DNA from: Candidatus Omnitrophota bacterium
GTDB taxonomy: Bacteria > Ratteibacteria > UBA8468 > B48-G9 > JAFGKM01
Length of the DNA stretch: 34,848 nt
Direction: 5' to 3'
Assembly: GCA_023818645.1 (NCBI GenBank)
Contig: JAMWCJ010000006.1
Location: 1 to 34,848, forward strand
The translations under genes and the position numbers were made by a program. Shown here one piece after another: positions 15,986 to 23,279 of this stretch (positions are counted from its first letter, which is position 1; each line of letters opens with the position of its first letter). Below the pieces are notes generated by a model. It saw only the letters and a list, made by a program, of their open reading frames with translations, did no database searches and was not told the DNA's origin.

Positions 15986-17289
15986 AAACAAAATTTCTAA
16001 AAATTCTAATATTCTTTTTTATATCTACAATTTTTATTTTTTCAGAAGAAAAATTAACAATTACATTTTATCAAACAAAACTTTCACAAGTTCTTCAGTT
16101 ATTAAGTAAAAAAACTGGAATTAAACTGATAACAAGTAGTGAACTTGCAGAAAGACCTATAAGTGCTTATCTTGAAAATGTTACAGGAGAAGAGGCAATT
16201 GATTCTATTTTAAAAGCAAATGGAATGTATAGAGAAAAATTACCTGATAGCGATATTTATGTTGTAAAAGAATTTAAAGAAAAACCACAACTTATTTCTG
16301 AGGTCATATTTTTGCAGTATGCAAAAGCAGAAGATCTGGGGAAGGTTTTAATGCCACTTTTAAGCAAAAGTGGTAAAATTATAATAGATATAAGAACAAA
16401 CAGTTTGACAATTCAGGACACAGAGGAAAACTTACAGGATTTAAAAAAAATAATCAGTTTACTTGATAGAAGCATTCCATCCATTCAAATAGAAGCAGTA
16501 CTTGTTGAACTTACAGAAGATGGATTAAAAGATTTAGGGATAAAATGGAATCTTGAGGCAAGCTTTTTTGGTCCAGCAGAAGATGTCCCCTACCCTTATA
16601 ATATGAAAGTTGATAGAGAAGTAGTTGGTCCAGGAACTACAACAACTGGTGCAGGTGCTGCAGTAGGTCCACAATTTATACTTGGAAGAATATCTTTCCA
16701 GGCATTAACAGCAACTTTAAAATTACTTGAAGCAAAAGGACAAGCAAATATTCTTGCAAATCCAAGAGTAACTACTTTAAATGATTCACCAGCAACAATT
16801 AAAATAACAAAAAATATGGCGATTGCAGAAAAAACAACCTATACAGTTGGAACAACAGGGACAATAGCACCAATTACAAAAGAACCAATATTTGCAGAAG
16901 TTGGAGTTACACTTATTGCAACTCCACATATAAATGAAAAAGGGGATATAACTCTTGAAGTTGAACCTGTTGTTTCATCTGCAGAACCATCTCCTTTTAT
17001 TGCTGAAGCAGTTGATACAAATATAAGGACAGCAAAAACAAAAGTTATGGTAAAAAATGGTGAAACAATTGTAATAGGTGGCCTTTTGAGAACAGAAAGA
17101 ACTGAGAGAAGTACTAAAGTCCCTCTACTTGGAGATATTCTCCCATTCCTTTTTAAAAATAAATCACAAACAGCAAAGAAAACAGATCTTATAATATTTT
17201 TAACTCCAAAAATAATGACTGAGAAAGAGGTAAAAGAAATAACAGAAAAAGAAAAACAAAGATTTGAAGAAAAAGATGAAAAAAAATAA
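15982..17289 (+). CDS. pilQ: Type IV pilus secretin PilQ
   Basis: Outer-membrane pore for the pilus, 435 residues. A signal peptide (about 1-21) is followed by an STN/N0 domain (about 24-80), one N1-like domain (about 104-163, VIFLQYAKAEDLGKVLMPLL) and the secretin core (about 168-412). Core motifs: VEAVLVELTEDGLKDLGIKWN, GQANILANPRVTTLNDSPA, GVTLIATPHIN, NGETIVIGGLLRTE, VPLLGDILPFLF and TDLIIFLTPKIM. It is short for PilQ, lacking the AMIN domains that bind peptidoglycan. It is the strongest evidence that the cell has an outer membrane. The 3' end overlaps the next minor pilin gene. Confidence 0.93.
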   Translation: MKTKFLKILIFFFISTIFIFSEEKLTITFYQTKLSQVLQLLSKKTGIKLITSSELAERPISAYLENVTGEEAIDSILKANGMYREKLPDSDIYVVKEFKEKPQLISEVIFLQYAKAEDLGKVLMPLLSKSGKIIIDIRTNSLTIQDTEENLQDLKKIISLLDRSIPSIQIEAVLVELTEDGLKDLGIKWNLEASFFGPAEDVPYPYNMKVDREVVGPGTTTTGAGAAVGPQFILGRISFQALTATLKLLEAKGQANILANPRVTTLNDSPATIKITKNMAIAEKTTYTVGTTGTIAPITKEPIFAEVGVTLIATPHINEKGDITLEVEPVVSSAEPSPFIAEAVDTNIRTAKTKVMVKNGETIVIGGLLRTERTERSTKVPLLGDILPFLFKNKSQTAKKTDLIIFLTPKIMTEKEVKEITEKEKQRFEEKDEKK

Positions 17290-17668
17290 GGGTTTTTCAC
17301 TTATTGAAATTATAGTTTCAATTTTAATAATTTTAATTGGAGTTTTTGGAACGCTCACTTACTTCTTTTATTCTCAAATAAATTTAAATCTTGAAAGACA
17401 TAAAAGAACTGCTTTACAAATTGCTCAATCAAGAATTGAATTTTTAAAAACAGTAAATTATAATAATCTTGAAAATTATATTGAAAATGGAACAAATGTT
17501 AATATAGATGAAATTACTGGAAAGAGAATAACTTTAATTGAAAATATAATTGACACAGAAGATGGAGATAATGTTCCAGATTATAAGAAAATAACTGTTA
17601 AAGTTATATGGCATGAGAACAAAAGAAATAATGAAGTTAATTTACAAACAATAATAGCGCCATGGTAA
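17276..17668 (+). CDS. Minor pilin, PilV-like
   Basis: A 130-residue prepilin whose start at ATG 17276 lies inside the end of pilQ; a TTG at 17264 is in frame but gives no better leader. Leader MKKNKG, cleavage site G/FSLIEI with Glu5, then a helix (VSILIILIGVFGTLTYFF) typical of PilV/GspI-like pilins, and AQSRIEFLKTVNYNNLENY, the usual next motif. The head contains EDGDNVPDYKKITVKV. Probably part of the pilus priming tip complex. Overlaps the next gene by 7 nt. Confidence 0.8.
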   Translation: MKKNKGFSLIEIIVSILIILIGVFGTLTYFFYSQINLNLERHKRTALQIAQSRIEFLKTVNYNNLENYIENGTNVNIDEITGKRITLIENIIDTEDGDNVPDYKKITVKVIWHENKRNNEVNLQTIIAPW

Positions 17669-17913
17669 AAAATAGGAATGGATTAACAGTTGTAGAAATG
17701 ATAATTTCTTTGGTTAGTGGAATAATAATTCTAATAACAATTGGTTATATTCTTTATTATAGTAAAAAAACATATATTAGAGAAGAAAAAATAATGGAAC
17801 TTAAAAGAGAAGGAATATCTGGAGTTAGATTTATAGAGAAAAAATTGAGGGATAAAAATCCTGATAAGATTGAAATTCAAGAAGGTGGGAAAAAACTGAT
17901 AATAAAAAAATAA
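17662..17913 (+). CDS. Short PilW-like minor pilin (N-terminal half only)
   Basis: An 83-residue prepilin with leader MVKNRNG and cleavage site G/LTVVEM (Glu5), a hydrophobic helix (about 12-29) and the PilW/GspJ-like EGISGVRFIEKKLRDKNPDKIEI stretch. It stops at residue 83 after KKLIIKK, whereas PilW-type proteins normally continue for 100 or more residues with a beta-rich head. The missing head module seems to be present in the lipoprotein encoded 56 nt downstream in another frame. It may be a real split protein or a broken gene. See the finding. Confidence 0.65.
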   Translation: MVKNRNGLTVVEMIISLVSGIIILITIGYILYYSKKTYIREEKIMELKREGISGVRFIEKKLRDKNPDKIEIQEGGKKLIIKK

Positions 17914-17920
17914 TGAAGTA

Positions 17921-17949
17921 TTGACAAAAAAAATTTTAAAAGGTAGTAT
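17921..17949 (+). promoter_or_regulatory. Internal promoter before the lipoprotein gene
   Basis: TTGACA (17921-17926), a 17-nt spacer and TAGTAT (17944-17949; 5 of 6) form one of the best sigma70-like promoters in the window, in the only real gap of the minor-pilin group. It would start transcription near 17956, about 14 nt before the ATG at 17970. Confidence 0.6.
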
Positions 17950-17969
17950 TTTATTAAGTGGAGAGGAAA

Positions 17970-18464
17970 ATGAGAAAATATTATATAATATTAACAGAAA
18001 TATTATTATTAGGTTTTATACTTGCTGGATGTGAATGTGGTCCTGGAATACCTGGAGAACCAATAGAAAGACCTGAACCAGAATTACCACCGCCTCCTCC
18101 TCCAACTACTCCTCCTCCAACAACTCAAAATGAATATTTTCAAATAGAAGGTAATAATTTAGTATATTTTGATGGAACAAAAAAATACTATTTGATAAAG
18201 AATAAAGTTGAAAATTTAAAATTTGAAAAGGTTAAAGGTGATGGTAATGCTTATTATGTTAGTGTAAATTTGAAACTTAAAGATGGGCAGATTATAACAA
18301 ATCTTGATTCAATTATTGCTTTAAGAAATATAAATAGAAGTATAACTTCTGCTGCTTCAGGGACATCTTCAGGTAGTTCTGGAAGTGGGTCAGGTGGGTC
18401 TACTCCACCACAATTTCAACCAATAGAACCACCTGAAGTTGGACCAGTGCAACCACCTTATTAA
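17970..18464 (+). CDS. Lipoprotein with Pro-rich linker and PilW-head-like domain
   Basis: A 164-residue lipoprotein. The start at 17970 follows a GGAGAGG ribosome site; a GTG at 17958 is in frame but lies inside it. The signal peptide ends in the lipobox LAGC (C21). A proline-rich linker (about 25-52, with a run of seven prolines) leads to a module at 56-120 (NLVYFDGTKKYYLIKNKVEN, then VSVNLKLKDGQIITNLDSII ending ALRN), which reads like the C-terminal part of a PilW-type minor pilin. A Ser/Gly-rich and Pro-rich tail (130-164) follows. It is probably anchored in the inner or outer membrane near the pilus base. Function unknown; the pilin similarity is by eye. Confidence 0.7.
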   Translation: MRKYYIILTEILLLGFILAGCECGPGIPGEPIERPEPELPPPPPPTTPPPTTQNEYFQIEGNNLVYFDGTKKYYLIKNKVENLKFEKVKGDGNAYYVSVNLKLKDGQIITNLDSIIALRNINRSITSAASGTSSGSSGSGSGGSTPPQFQPIEPPEVGPVQPPY

Positions 18465-18465
18465 A

Positions 18466-19464
18466 ATGAAAAAAGGAATTACAATTGTCGCTGTTGTTAT
18501 GGTGGTTATGATACTCTCAATAATAGGCCTTACTTTTTTAAATATGTCTGGCATTGAAGGAATTCTTGCAAAAAGACAGATTTTCTATTTTAAAGCACTT
18601 AATATTGCTGAAGCAGGTCTTGAAAGAGCAATGTGGAAACTTACAAAACAACCTAACTGGAGAGATGGATGGAATAATGTAAATTTTGGAGATGGATATT
18701 ATAATGTAAATTTAACAAATCAATCTGATGGAACAATTTTAATTTCTTCAACAGGTTATTGTAAAACAATAAATAAAACAGTTAAAGCAAAAGTTCGTGT
18801 TTCTTCATTAAATACATCCCCATCTATTTCTTTTACATTAGGAACTGCGTCTGGCAATTTAGGTAATTTCCCAGGCAGTTATGGAGATATTGGACAAAGT
18901 TTCATTACTGGCTCTTCTCCTATTAAAGTTGCAAGAGTTGAAATGCAGATTAAAAAAGATAATCCAAATGTAAGCAGTATATATATGACAATAAGAAGCG
19001 GAAGTACGGTTGGCTCAATCTTAGGGACAAGTAATACTATACCAAATTCACAGATACCATCAGGTGCTGCTGTCTGGATTGGTTTTGAATTTAACCCACC
19101 TGTTTTATTGCAACCAAATAAAAAATATTATTTAAGATTATCTTCAATACCTCCTTCTACAAATCCATATTCTGGTGCACAAGGCAAAATACATCTTACT
19201 TATGCAAATCCAACCCATAGAAGAATTGGTGGAGGACATTCAAGAAGTGATTTAGGAGATGGATTACCAAGTTATGAAGGTCCTGATTTTATTGAAGTAA
19301 GTCCATACCAATATGGAGAAGCATATAGATATATAGGAAGAAATAACAATACCTCCTATCAAGGAGAAGTTTTAAATCATGACTTTAACTTCAGGATTTT
19401 TGCTCCATCCAGTGGAACAGTAAATGTTTTAAACTGGTCAGAAGAGCCATATAGAAATTTCTAA
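18466..19464 (+). CDS. PilX-like minor pilin fused to a beta-sandwich domain
   Basis: Start at 18466, one base after the lipoprotein stop; the in-frame upstream codon at 18439 lies inside that gene. The 332-residue protein has a very short leader MKKG, then ITIVAVVMVVMILSIIGLTF, in which mature position 5 is Ala and not Glu. AEAGLERAMWKL (about residues 46-57) is the PilX/GspK-type motif. The first about 110 residues are pilin-like. From about 120 an extracellular beta-sandwich domain follows (SPIKVARVEMQIKK...PPVLLQPNKKYYLRLSS), resembling the domain often annotated choice-of-anchor R in secreted proteins. It may be the pilus-tip adhesin. The 5' neighbour is translationally coupled. Confidence 0.75.
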   Translation: MKKGITIVAVVMVVMILSIIGLTFLNMSGIEGILAKRQIFYFKALNIAEAGLERAMWKLTKQPNWRDGWNNVNFGDGYYNVNLTNQSDGTILISSTGYCKTINKTVKAKVRVSSLNTSPSISFTLGTASGNLGNFPGSYGDIGQSFITGSSPIKVARVEMQIKKDNPNVSSIYMTIRSGSTVGSILGTSNTIPNSQIPSGAAVWIGFEFNPPVLLQPNKKYYLRLSSIPPSTNPYSGAQGKIHLTYANPTHRRIGGGHSRSDLGDGLPSYEGPDFIEVSPYQYGEAYRYIGRNNNTSYQGEVLNHDFNFRIFAPSSGTVNVLNWSEEPYRNF

Positions 19465-19465
19465 T

Positions 19466-20602
19466 ATGGTAACCATTTTTGTTCCTTATAGAATATGTCC
19501 TTTAGGTGCACATATTGACCATCAAAAAGGAAAAGTTTTAGGAATTACTATTGATAAAGGAACTATTTTGAAATTTGAAAAAATTGAAGGGAAAGTGAGA
19601 ATGAGAAGTATAAATTTTAATGAAGAAATTGAATTTGATATAAATGAAATATCTGAAAAAAATGGTAAATGGTATGACTTATTGAAAGGTTGCGTTTATG
19701 TTTTAAAAAAATATTTCAATATTAAATATGGAATAGAAGGAGAAATTTTTGGACAACTACCAAGTGGAGGGATTGGTTCTTCTGCTTCCAGTGGTCTTTC
19801 TTATTTACTTTCATTAGAATATGTAAATAACATCAAAATTTCAGAACAGGAAAATATTTTTTTATTTCAGAAGGTTGAAAATGATTATCTTGGAGTTAAA
19901 AGCGGAATTTTAGACCAATCAACAATTCTTTTAAGTAACGATGATAAAAACTCAATTCTTTATCTTGATTGCAAAAATTTAGAATATGAAAATATTAAAT
20001 CAAATAAAAAATTTGATTATTCAATTGTTATGGTATATTCAGGAATAGAAAGGGTTTTGTATGAGACATCTTACAATAAAAGAGTTGAAGAATGTAAAAA
20101 TGCAGGAGAAAAAATGTTTGAATTTTCTAAAAAAAAATTTAGTAAAGAAATTTTCTTAAGAGATATTCCTAAAGAAATTTACATAAAATATAAAGATAGA
20201 TTACCTGAAAATTTAAGAAAAAGGTGCCAACATTTTTATGATGAAATGGAAAGAGTTGAAAAAGGAATTGAACTATGGAAAAAAGGCGACATTGAGGAAT
20301 TCGGGAAATTAATTAAGGCATCAGGAGAAAGTTCTATAAAAAATTATGAATGTGGTGCAGAAGAATTGATTAAAATATTTGAAAATTTAAATTCTATTGA
20401 AGGAGTTTATGGAGCAAGGTTTTCAGGTGCTGGATTTCGTGGCTGGTGTTTTGGATTTATTAAAAATGATAAAAAAATTAAGATGAATGCAAAAGAAATA
20501 CTGAAAAATGAATATCTAAAAATTTATCCACAATATGCATCTAATTTCAAAGTAATATTTGTGGATAAAAAGAAAGAACTTAAGTTTAATTTATCTACTT
20601 AA
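19466..20602 (+). CDS. GHMP-family sugar kinase, galacturonokinase-like
   Basis: A 378-residue GHMP kinase that likely makes a sugar 1-phosphate. The N-terminal motif is PYRICPLGAHIDHQ (7-20); this differs from the GEHTDY of galactokinase and matches what I recall of plant galacturonokinase. The ATP loop is LPSGGIGSSAS (98-108), the probable catalytic Asp is D150 (GVKSGILDQ) and motif III is GARFSGAGFRG (316-326). The substrate could be galacturonate or another uronic acid or sugar; this is inferred. It starts 1 nt after the last minor pilin, so it is probably co-transcribed with the pilus genes, and its end overlaps the dehydrogenase gene on the other strand by 12 nt. Confidence 0.75.
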   Translation: MVTIFVPYRICPLGAHIDHQKGKVLGITIDKGTILKFEKIEGKVRMRSINFNEEIEFDINEISEKNGKWYDLLKGCVYVLKKYFNIKYGIEGEIFGQLPSGGIGSSASSGLSYLLSLEYVNNIKISEQENIFLFQKVENDYLGVKSGILDQSTILLSNDDKNSILYLDCKNLEYENIKSNKKFDYSIVMVYSGIERVLYETSYNKRVEECKNAGEKMFEFSKKKFSKEIFLRDIPKEIYIKYKDRLPENLRKRCQHFYDEMERVEKGIELWKKGDIEEFGKLIKASGESSIKNYECGAEELIKIFENLNSIEGVYGARFSGAGFRGWCFGFIKNDKKIKMNAKEILKNEYLKIYPQYASNFKVIFVDKKKELKFNLST

Positions 20603-21601
20603 TGGAACTTTAGGAACAATATCCATATTTTCAACCCAATCTGGAAACTTTTTCTCAACAAAAATTCTTTTTAAATTTTCAACTGTAAAATCGCCCATTT
20701 TTTTTATCGTTTCATATGTATATCTTCCAAGATGAGGCATAATTACAACATTTTTAAACTTTAAAAGAGGATTTTCTTTTAGTATGTATCTTCTTTCTAT
20801 TGCATCTTCTGCATAACCACCAATTTTCCCTGATTTCAGATATTTTATAAGCGCTTTTTCATCTATCAAATCTCTGTGAGATGTATTAACAATAATAATT
20901 CCATCTTTCATTAAATTAAATTCCTCTTCTTTTATTATATTATATGTTTTTTCATTTAAAGGACAGTGAAAAGAAATAATATCGCAATTTTTACAAATTT
21001 CTTCTATATTAGAAGGTATTGCTCCTTTCCTTTTAATCTCTTCAGGACTGATTAATGGGTCATAGGCATAGACATTCATACCAAAACCATATTTTAAAAT
21101 TTCACAGACCCTTGTTCCTACATTCCCAATTCCAAAAAGTCCTGCATTTTTCCCTTTTAACTCTATCCCAACAAGTTCTATTCTCTTTCCCCATATCTCA
21201 TTTTTCATAAATTCATAGTTTTGGTTAAGTTTTCTTGCCATCAAAATTATTAAACCTACTGTATATTCAGCCATTGCATCTTTTTGAATCTCTAAAGGAA
21301 ATCTACAAACAATTATATTGCTTTCTGTTGCACCTTTTATATCAATATTTGAATCTGCAATACCATGTCTTGAGATAACAATAAGTTTTTTTAAATTTTT
21401 AAGAACATTTTTTGAATAGTAAGGAGTAAGCCCCACAATCAATCCATCAAAATCAGAAAGTTGTTCTATTATTTTCTTTTCAAGTACATCTGCAGGCAAA
21501 TTAACTCTTTCAACTTCAGAAAATTCTTTTAATTTTTCAATATGTTCCGGATAAATTATTCCAAAACTTGTAGAATTAACAATCGCTATTTTATATTTCA
21601 T
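20591..21601 (-). CDS. D-isomer-specific 2-hydroxyacid dehydrogenase
   Basis: NAD(P)-dependent oxidoreductase of 336 residues, of the phosphoglycerate/glycerate/lactate dehydrogenase family. The Rossmann motif GIGNVG is at 157-162, with D181 (YAYDP) as the likely NAD-ribose ligand. Catalytic residues are R243 (VNTSHRDLID), E269 and H290 (MPHLGRYT). The usual NTARG is NTSHR here, a small departure around the active-site Arg. Lacks an ACT domain, so it is not a classical regulated SerA. Overlaps the LarA gene by 11 nt, which suggests that it acts on the hydroxyacid made or used by that racemase. Substrate unknown. Confidence 0.85.
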   Translation of the reverse strand: MKYKIAIVNSTSFGIIYPEHIEKLKEFSEVERVNLPADVLEKKIIEQLSDFDGLIVGLTPYYSKNVLKNLKKLIVISRHGIADSNIDIKGATESNIIVCRFPLEIQKDAMAEYTVGLIILMARKLNQNYEFMKNEIWGKRIELVGIELKGKNAGLFGIGNVGTRVCEILKYGFGMNVYAYDPLISPEEIKRKGAIPSNIEEICKNCDIISFHCPLNEKTYNIIKEEEFNLMKDGIIIVNTSHRDLIDEKALIKYLKSGKIGGYAEDAIERRYILKENPLLKFKNVVIMPHLGRYTYETIKKMGDFTVENLKRIFVEKKFPDWVENMDIVPKVPLSR

Positions 21602-22850
21602 TTTTTTCTTCCTTATAAAGTTTGTCTATATCTGGAATATAATCATCTTTTCTTCTGTATAAAACTTCTCCAGCATTTTTTACCACTAAAATCCCTTCCT
21701 TTTCCCTATTCTCAAACTCTTCTATTTTTATTTTATTATAATCAATATACCCCAAATTAACCTTTTCGCAAATTTCTTCTGGAATTGATGTAGCAAGTAT
21801 AACTTCTATTCTTGGTTTTTCAATTCCATTTATATATGTTCCAATCCCTTTTACATGAGTTGAATGAGCAAGAATACAACCAGGATATTTTTTAAATTTT
21901 CTCCATTGTTTTAAAAAATAATCTCTTGTATGATATCCAACCTCTAAAAGATATTTTCCATGAGTATATGAAATTTCATTAACATGTGGTGCATAAATTA
22001 TTAATTTCCCATCATTATTAACAACAGGTTCAAGTTTATACATACACTTTCCTGCTGTCCAAATATCTTCGTACATTTCCGGTGCAATAGAAATAACTAA
22101 ATCATAAGATTTATCTACATATTCTATATTAATTTGGCTTGATAAATCTGCTGCCTTTTCCCATGCCTCTACTCCACCAATAAAAAGTCCATAAACCTTT
22201 TTGTCTTTTATAACACTACAAATTAAAGTTTTTGGCAATTTTATAAAATCAGTAGCAATATTCAGTAGTTTCCTAACCGGTGTATTTTTAAAACCATTTA
22301 TTTTAGGATTTGTAATTAAAGCACCAAGCCAGTGAAATTTATTCAAAAATTCTGGTCCTGATATCCCTGGAAAGAAATATTTATAGCCACCTGAAAAACC
22401 AACTACTTCATGAGGAAATACAGGCCCATAAATTATTATCTCATCGTAATTAAAAATTAAAGAATTAACTTTAATCTCTATATCTTCTTCCATTAATCCT
22501 TTACTTATTTCTTTTACTATTTCTTTTTTTATAATTCCTATTGATTTTAAATCTTCAGGGTTATCCCATTGATGTTGATATATCTTTACATATCTTTCTT
22601 CTCCTTTTAAATCAAGAAAATTTCTTAATTTTTCCTTTTCCATTAAAGGATGAGTTCCAAGAGCAATCAAAAAATCCAACTTTTTAACTTTTGAAAGTAA
22701 GATATCCATTAAAATTTTAAAGAATAAACTTGTAGGACCTGAGCGAGTTGTATCAGGAATTATAACTATTACTTTTTTATTTTTAAATTCTTTTTTTTCT
22801 AACTCTTCTTTACATTTAGAATAAATCTGTTCTTCTCTTAAATATTCCAT
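21591..22850 (-). CDS. larA: LarA-family nickel-dependent hydroxyacid racemase/epimerase
   Basis: A 419-residue member of the LarA superfamily (lactate racemase and relatives), which use a covalently bound nickel-pincer nucleotide to move a hydride and invert a hydroxyacid centre. The key residues are all present: DTTR (D33, R36), GTHPLM (H67), PHEVVGFSGGYK (H147 and K157) and H173. The H-K-H spacing of 10 and 16 residues equals that of Lactobacillus plantarum LarA (H174, K184, H200). The cofactor genes larB, larC and larE are not in the window. The family includes racemases for malate, phenyllactate, hydroxyglutarate and sugar acids. The overlapping dehydrogenase suggests a joint pathway. 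Confidence 0.88.
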   Translation of the reverse strand: MEYLREEQIYSKCKEELEKKEFKNKKVIVIIPDTTRSGPTSLFFKILMDILLSKVKKLDFLIALGTHPLMEKEKLRNFLDLKGEERYVKIYQHQWDNPEDLKSIGIIKKEIVKEISKGLMEEDIEIKVNSLIFNYDEIIIYGPVFPHEVVGFSGGYKYFFPGISGPEFLNKFHWLGALITNPKINGFKNTPVRKLLNIATDFIKLPKTLICSVIKDKKVYGLFIGGVEAWEKAADLSSQINIEYVDKSYDLVISIAPEMYEDIWTAGKCMYKLEPVVNNDGKLIIYAPHVNEISYTHGKYLLEVGYHTRDYFLKQWRKFKKYPGCILAHSTHVKGIGTYINGIEKPRIEVILATSIPEEICEKVNLGYIDYNKIKIEEFENREKEGILVVKNAGEVLYRRKDDYIPDIDKLYKEEKNEI

Positions 22851-22883
22851 TTCGCTTTTCCCTATATTTTATCTTATTTAATT

Positions 22884-23279
22884 TTATAAATCCATAATCT
22901 CATTAACCAATTTTAATATCTTCTCAATTAAAGGATCCAAATAATTTTCAAAACTCTTTGGAACATCACCATATTTTCTAAGTTTTTCACCCTTAATATC
23001 ATTTAAAATTTCCCATATCTTGGCACATCTTGAACCTATAATTGCTTTATCTAAAATTATCTCTTCTCTTAAATTCAAATCTTCTTTTATTTTTTTTAAT
23101 ACCATTTTAATTCTTCTTATCTTCTCTTCAATTTCTTCTTTTTTCTCTATATTTTTCTTAATTTTACTAAAAATCCTATCTTTGTTATTAAAAGCATTTT
23201 CAATCTCATTTATCAACTCTTCTACAATTAAAAAAGAGGAAGTAAGTGCATTCTGGATAGATAGTGATATTTTTTTCAT
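22884..23279 (-). CDS. Small coiled-coil protein of unknown function
   Basis: A 131-residue, mostly helical, highly charged protein. Residues about 30-75 form a Lys/Glu-rich coiled coil; the C-terminal part (GSRCAKIWEILNDIKGEKLRKYGDVPKSFENYLDPLI) is more compact. It overlaps the end of the membrane glycosyltransferase gene by 4 nt (ATGA), so it is co-translated with it. No family recognised. The real length and coding pattern are supported by the overlap. Confidence 0.65.
   Translation of the reverse strand: MKKISLSIQNALTSSFLIVEELINEIENAFNNKDRIFSKIKKNIEKKEEIEEKIRRIKMVLKKIKEDLNLREEIILDKAIIGSRCAKIWEILNDIKGEKLRKYGDVPKSFENYLDPLIEKILKLVNEIMDL

Noticed and set aside
8603-17289. A type II secretion system in place of a pilus
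   Set aside because: The presence of PilT, PilM, PilN, PilO and full pilins without GspG-type calcium pseudopilin marks a type IV pilus.
20580-20605. A terminator between the convergent kinase and dehydrogenase genes
   Set aside because: The genes overlap by 12 nt and no hairpin followed by a T-tract is visible.
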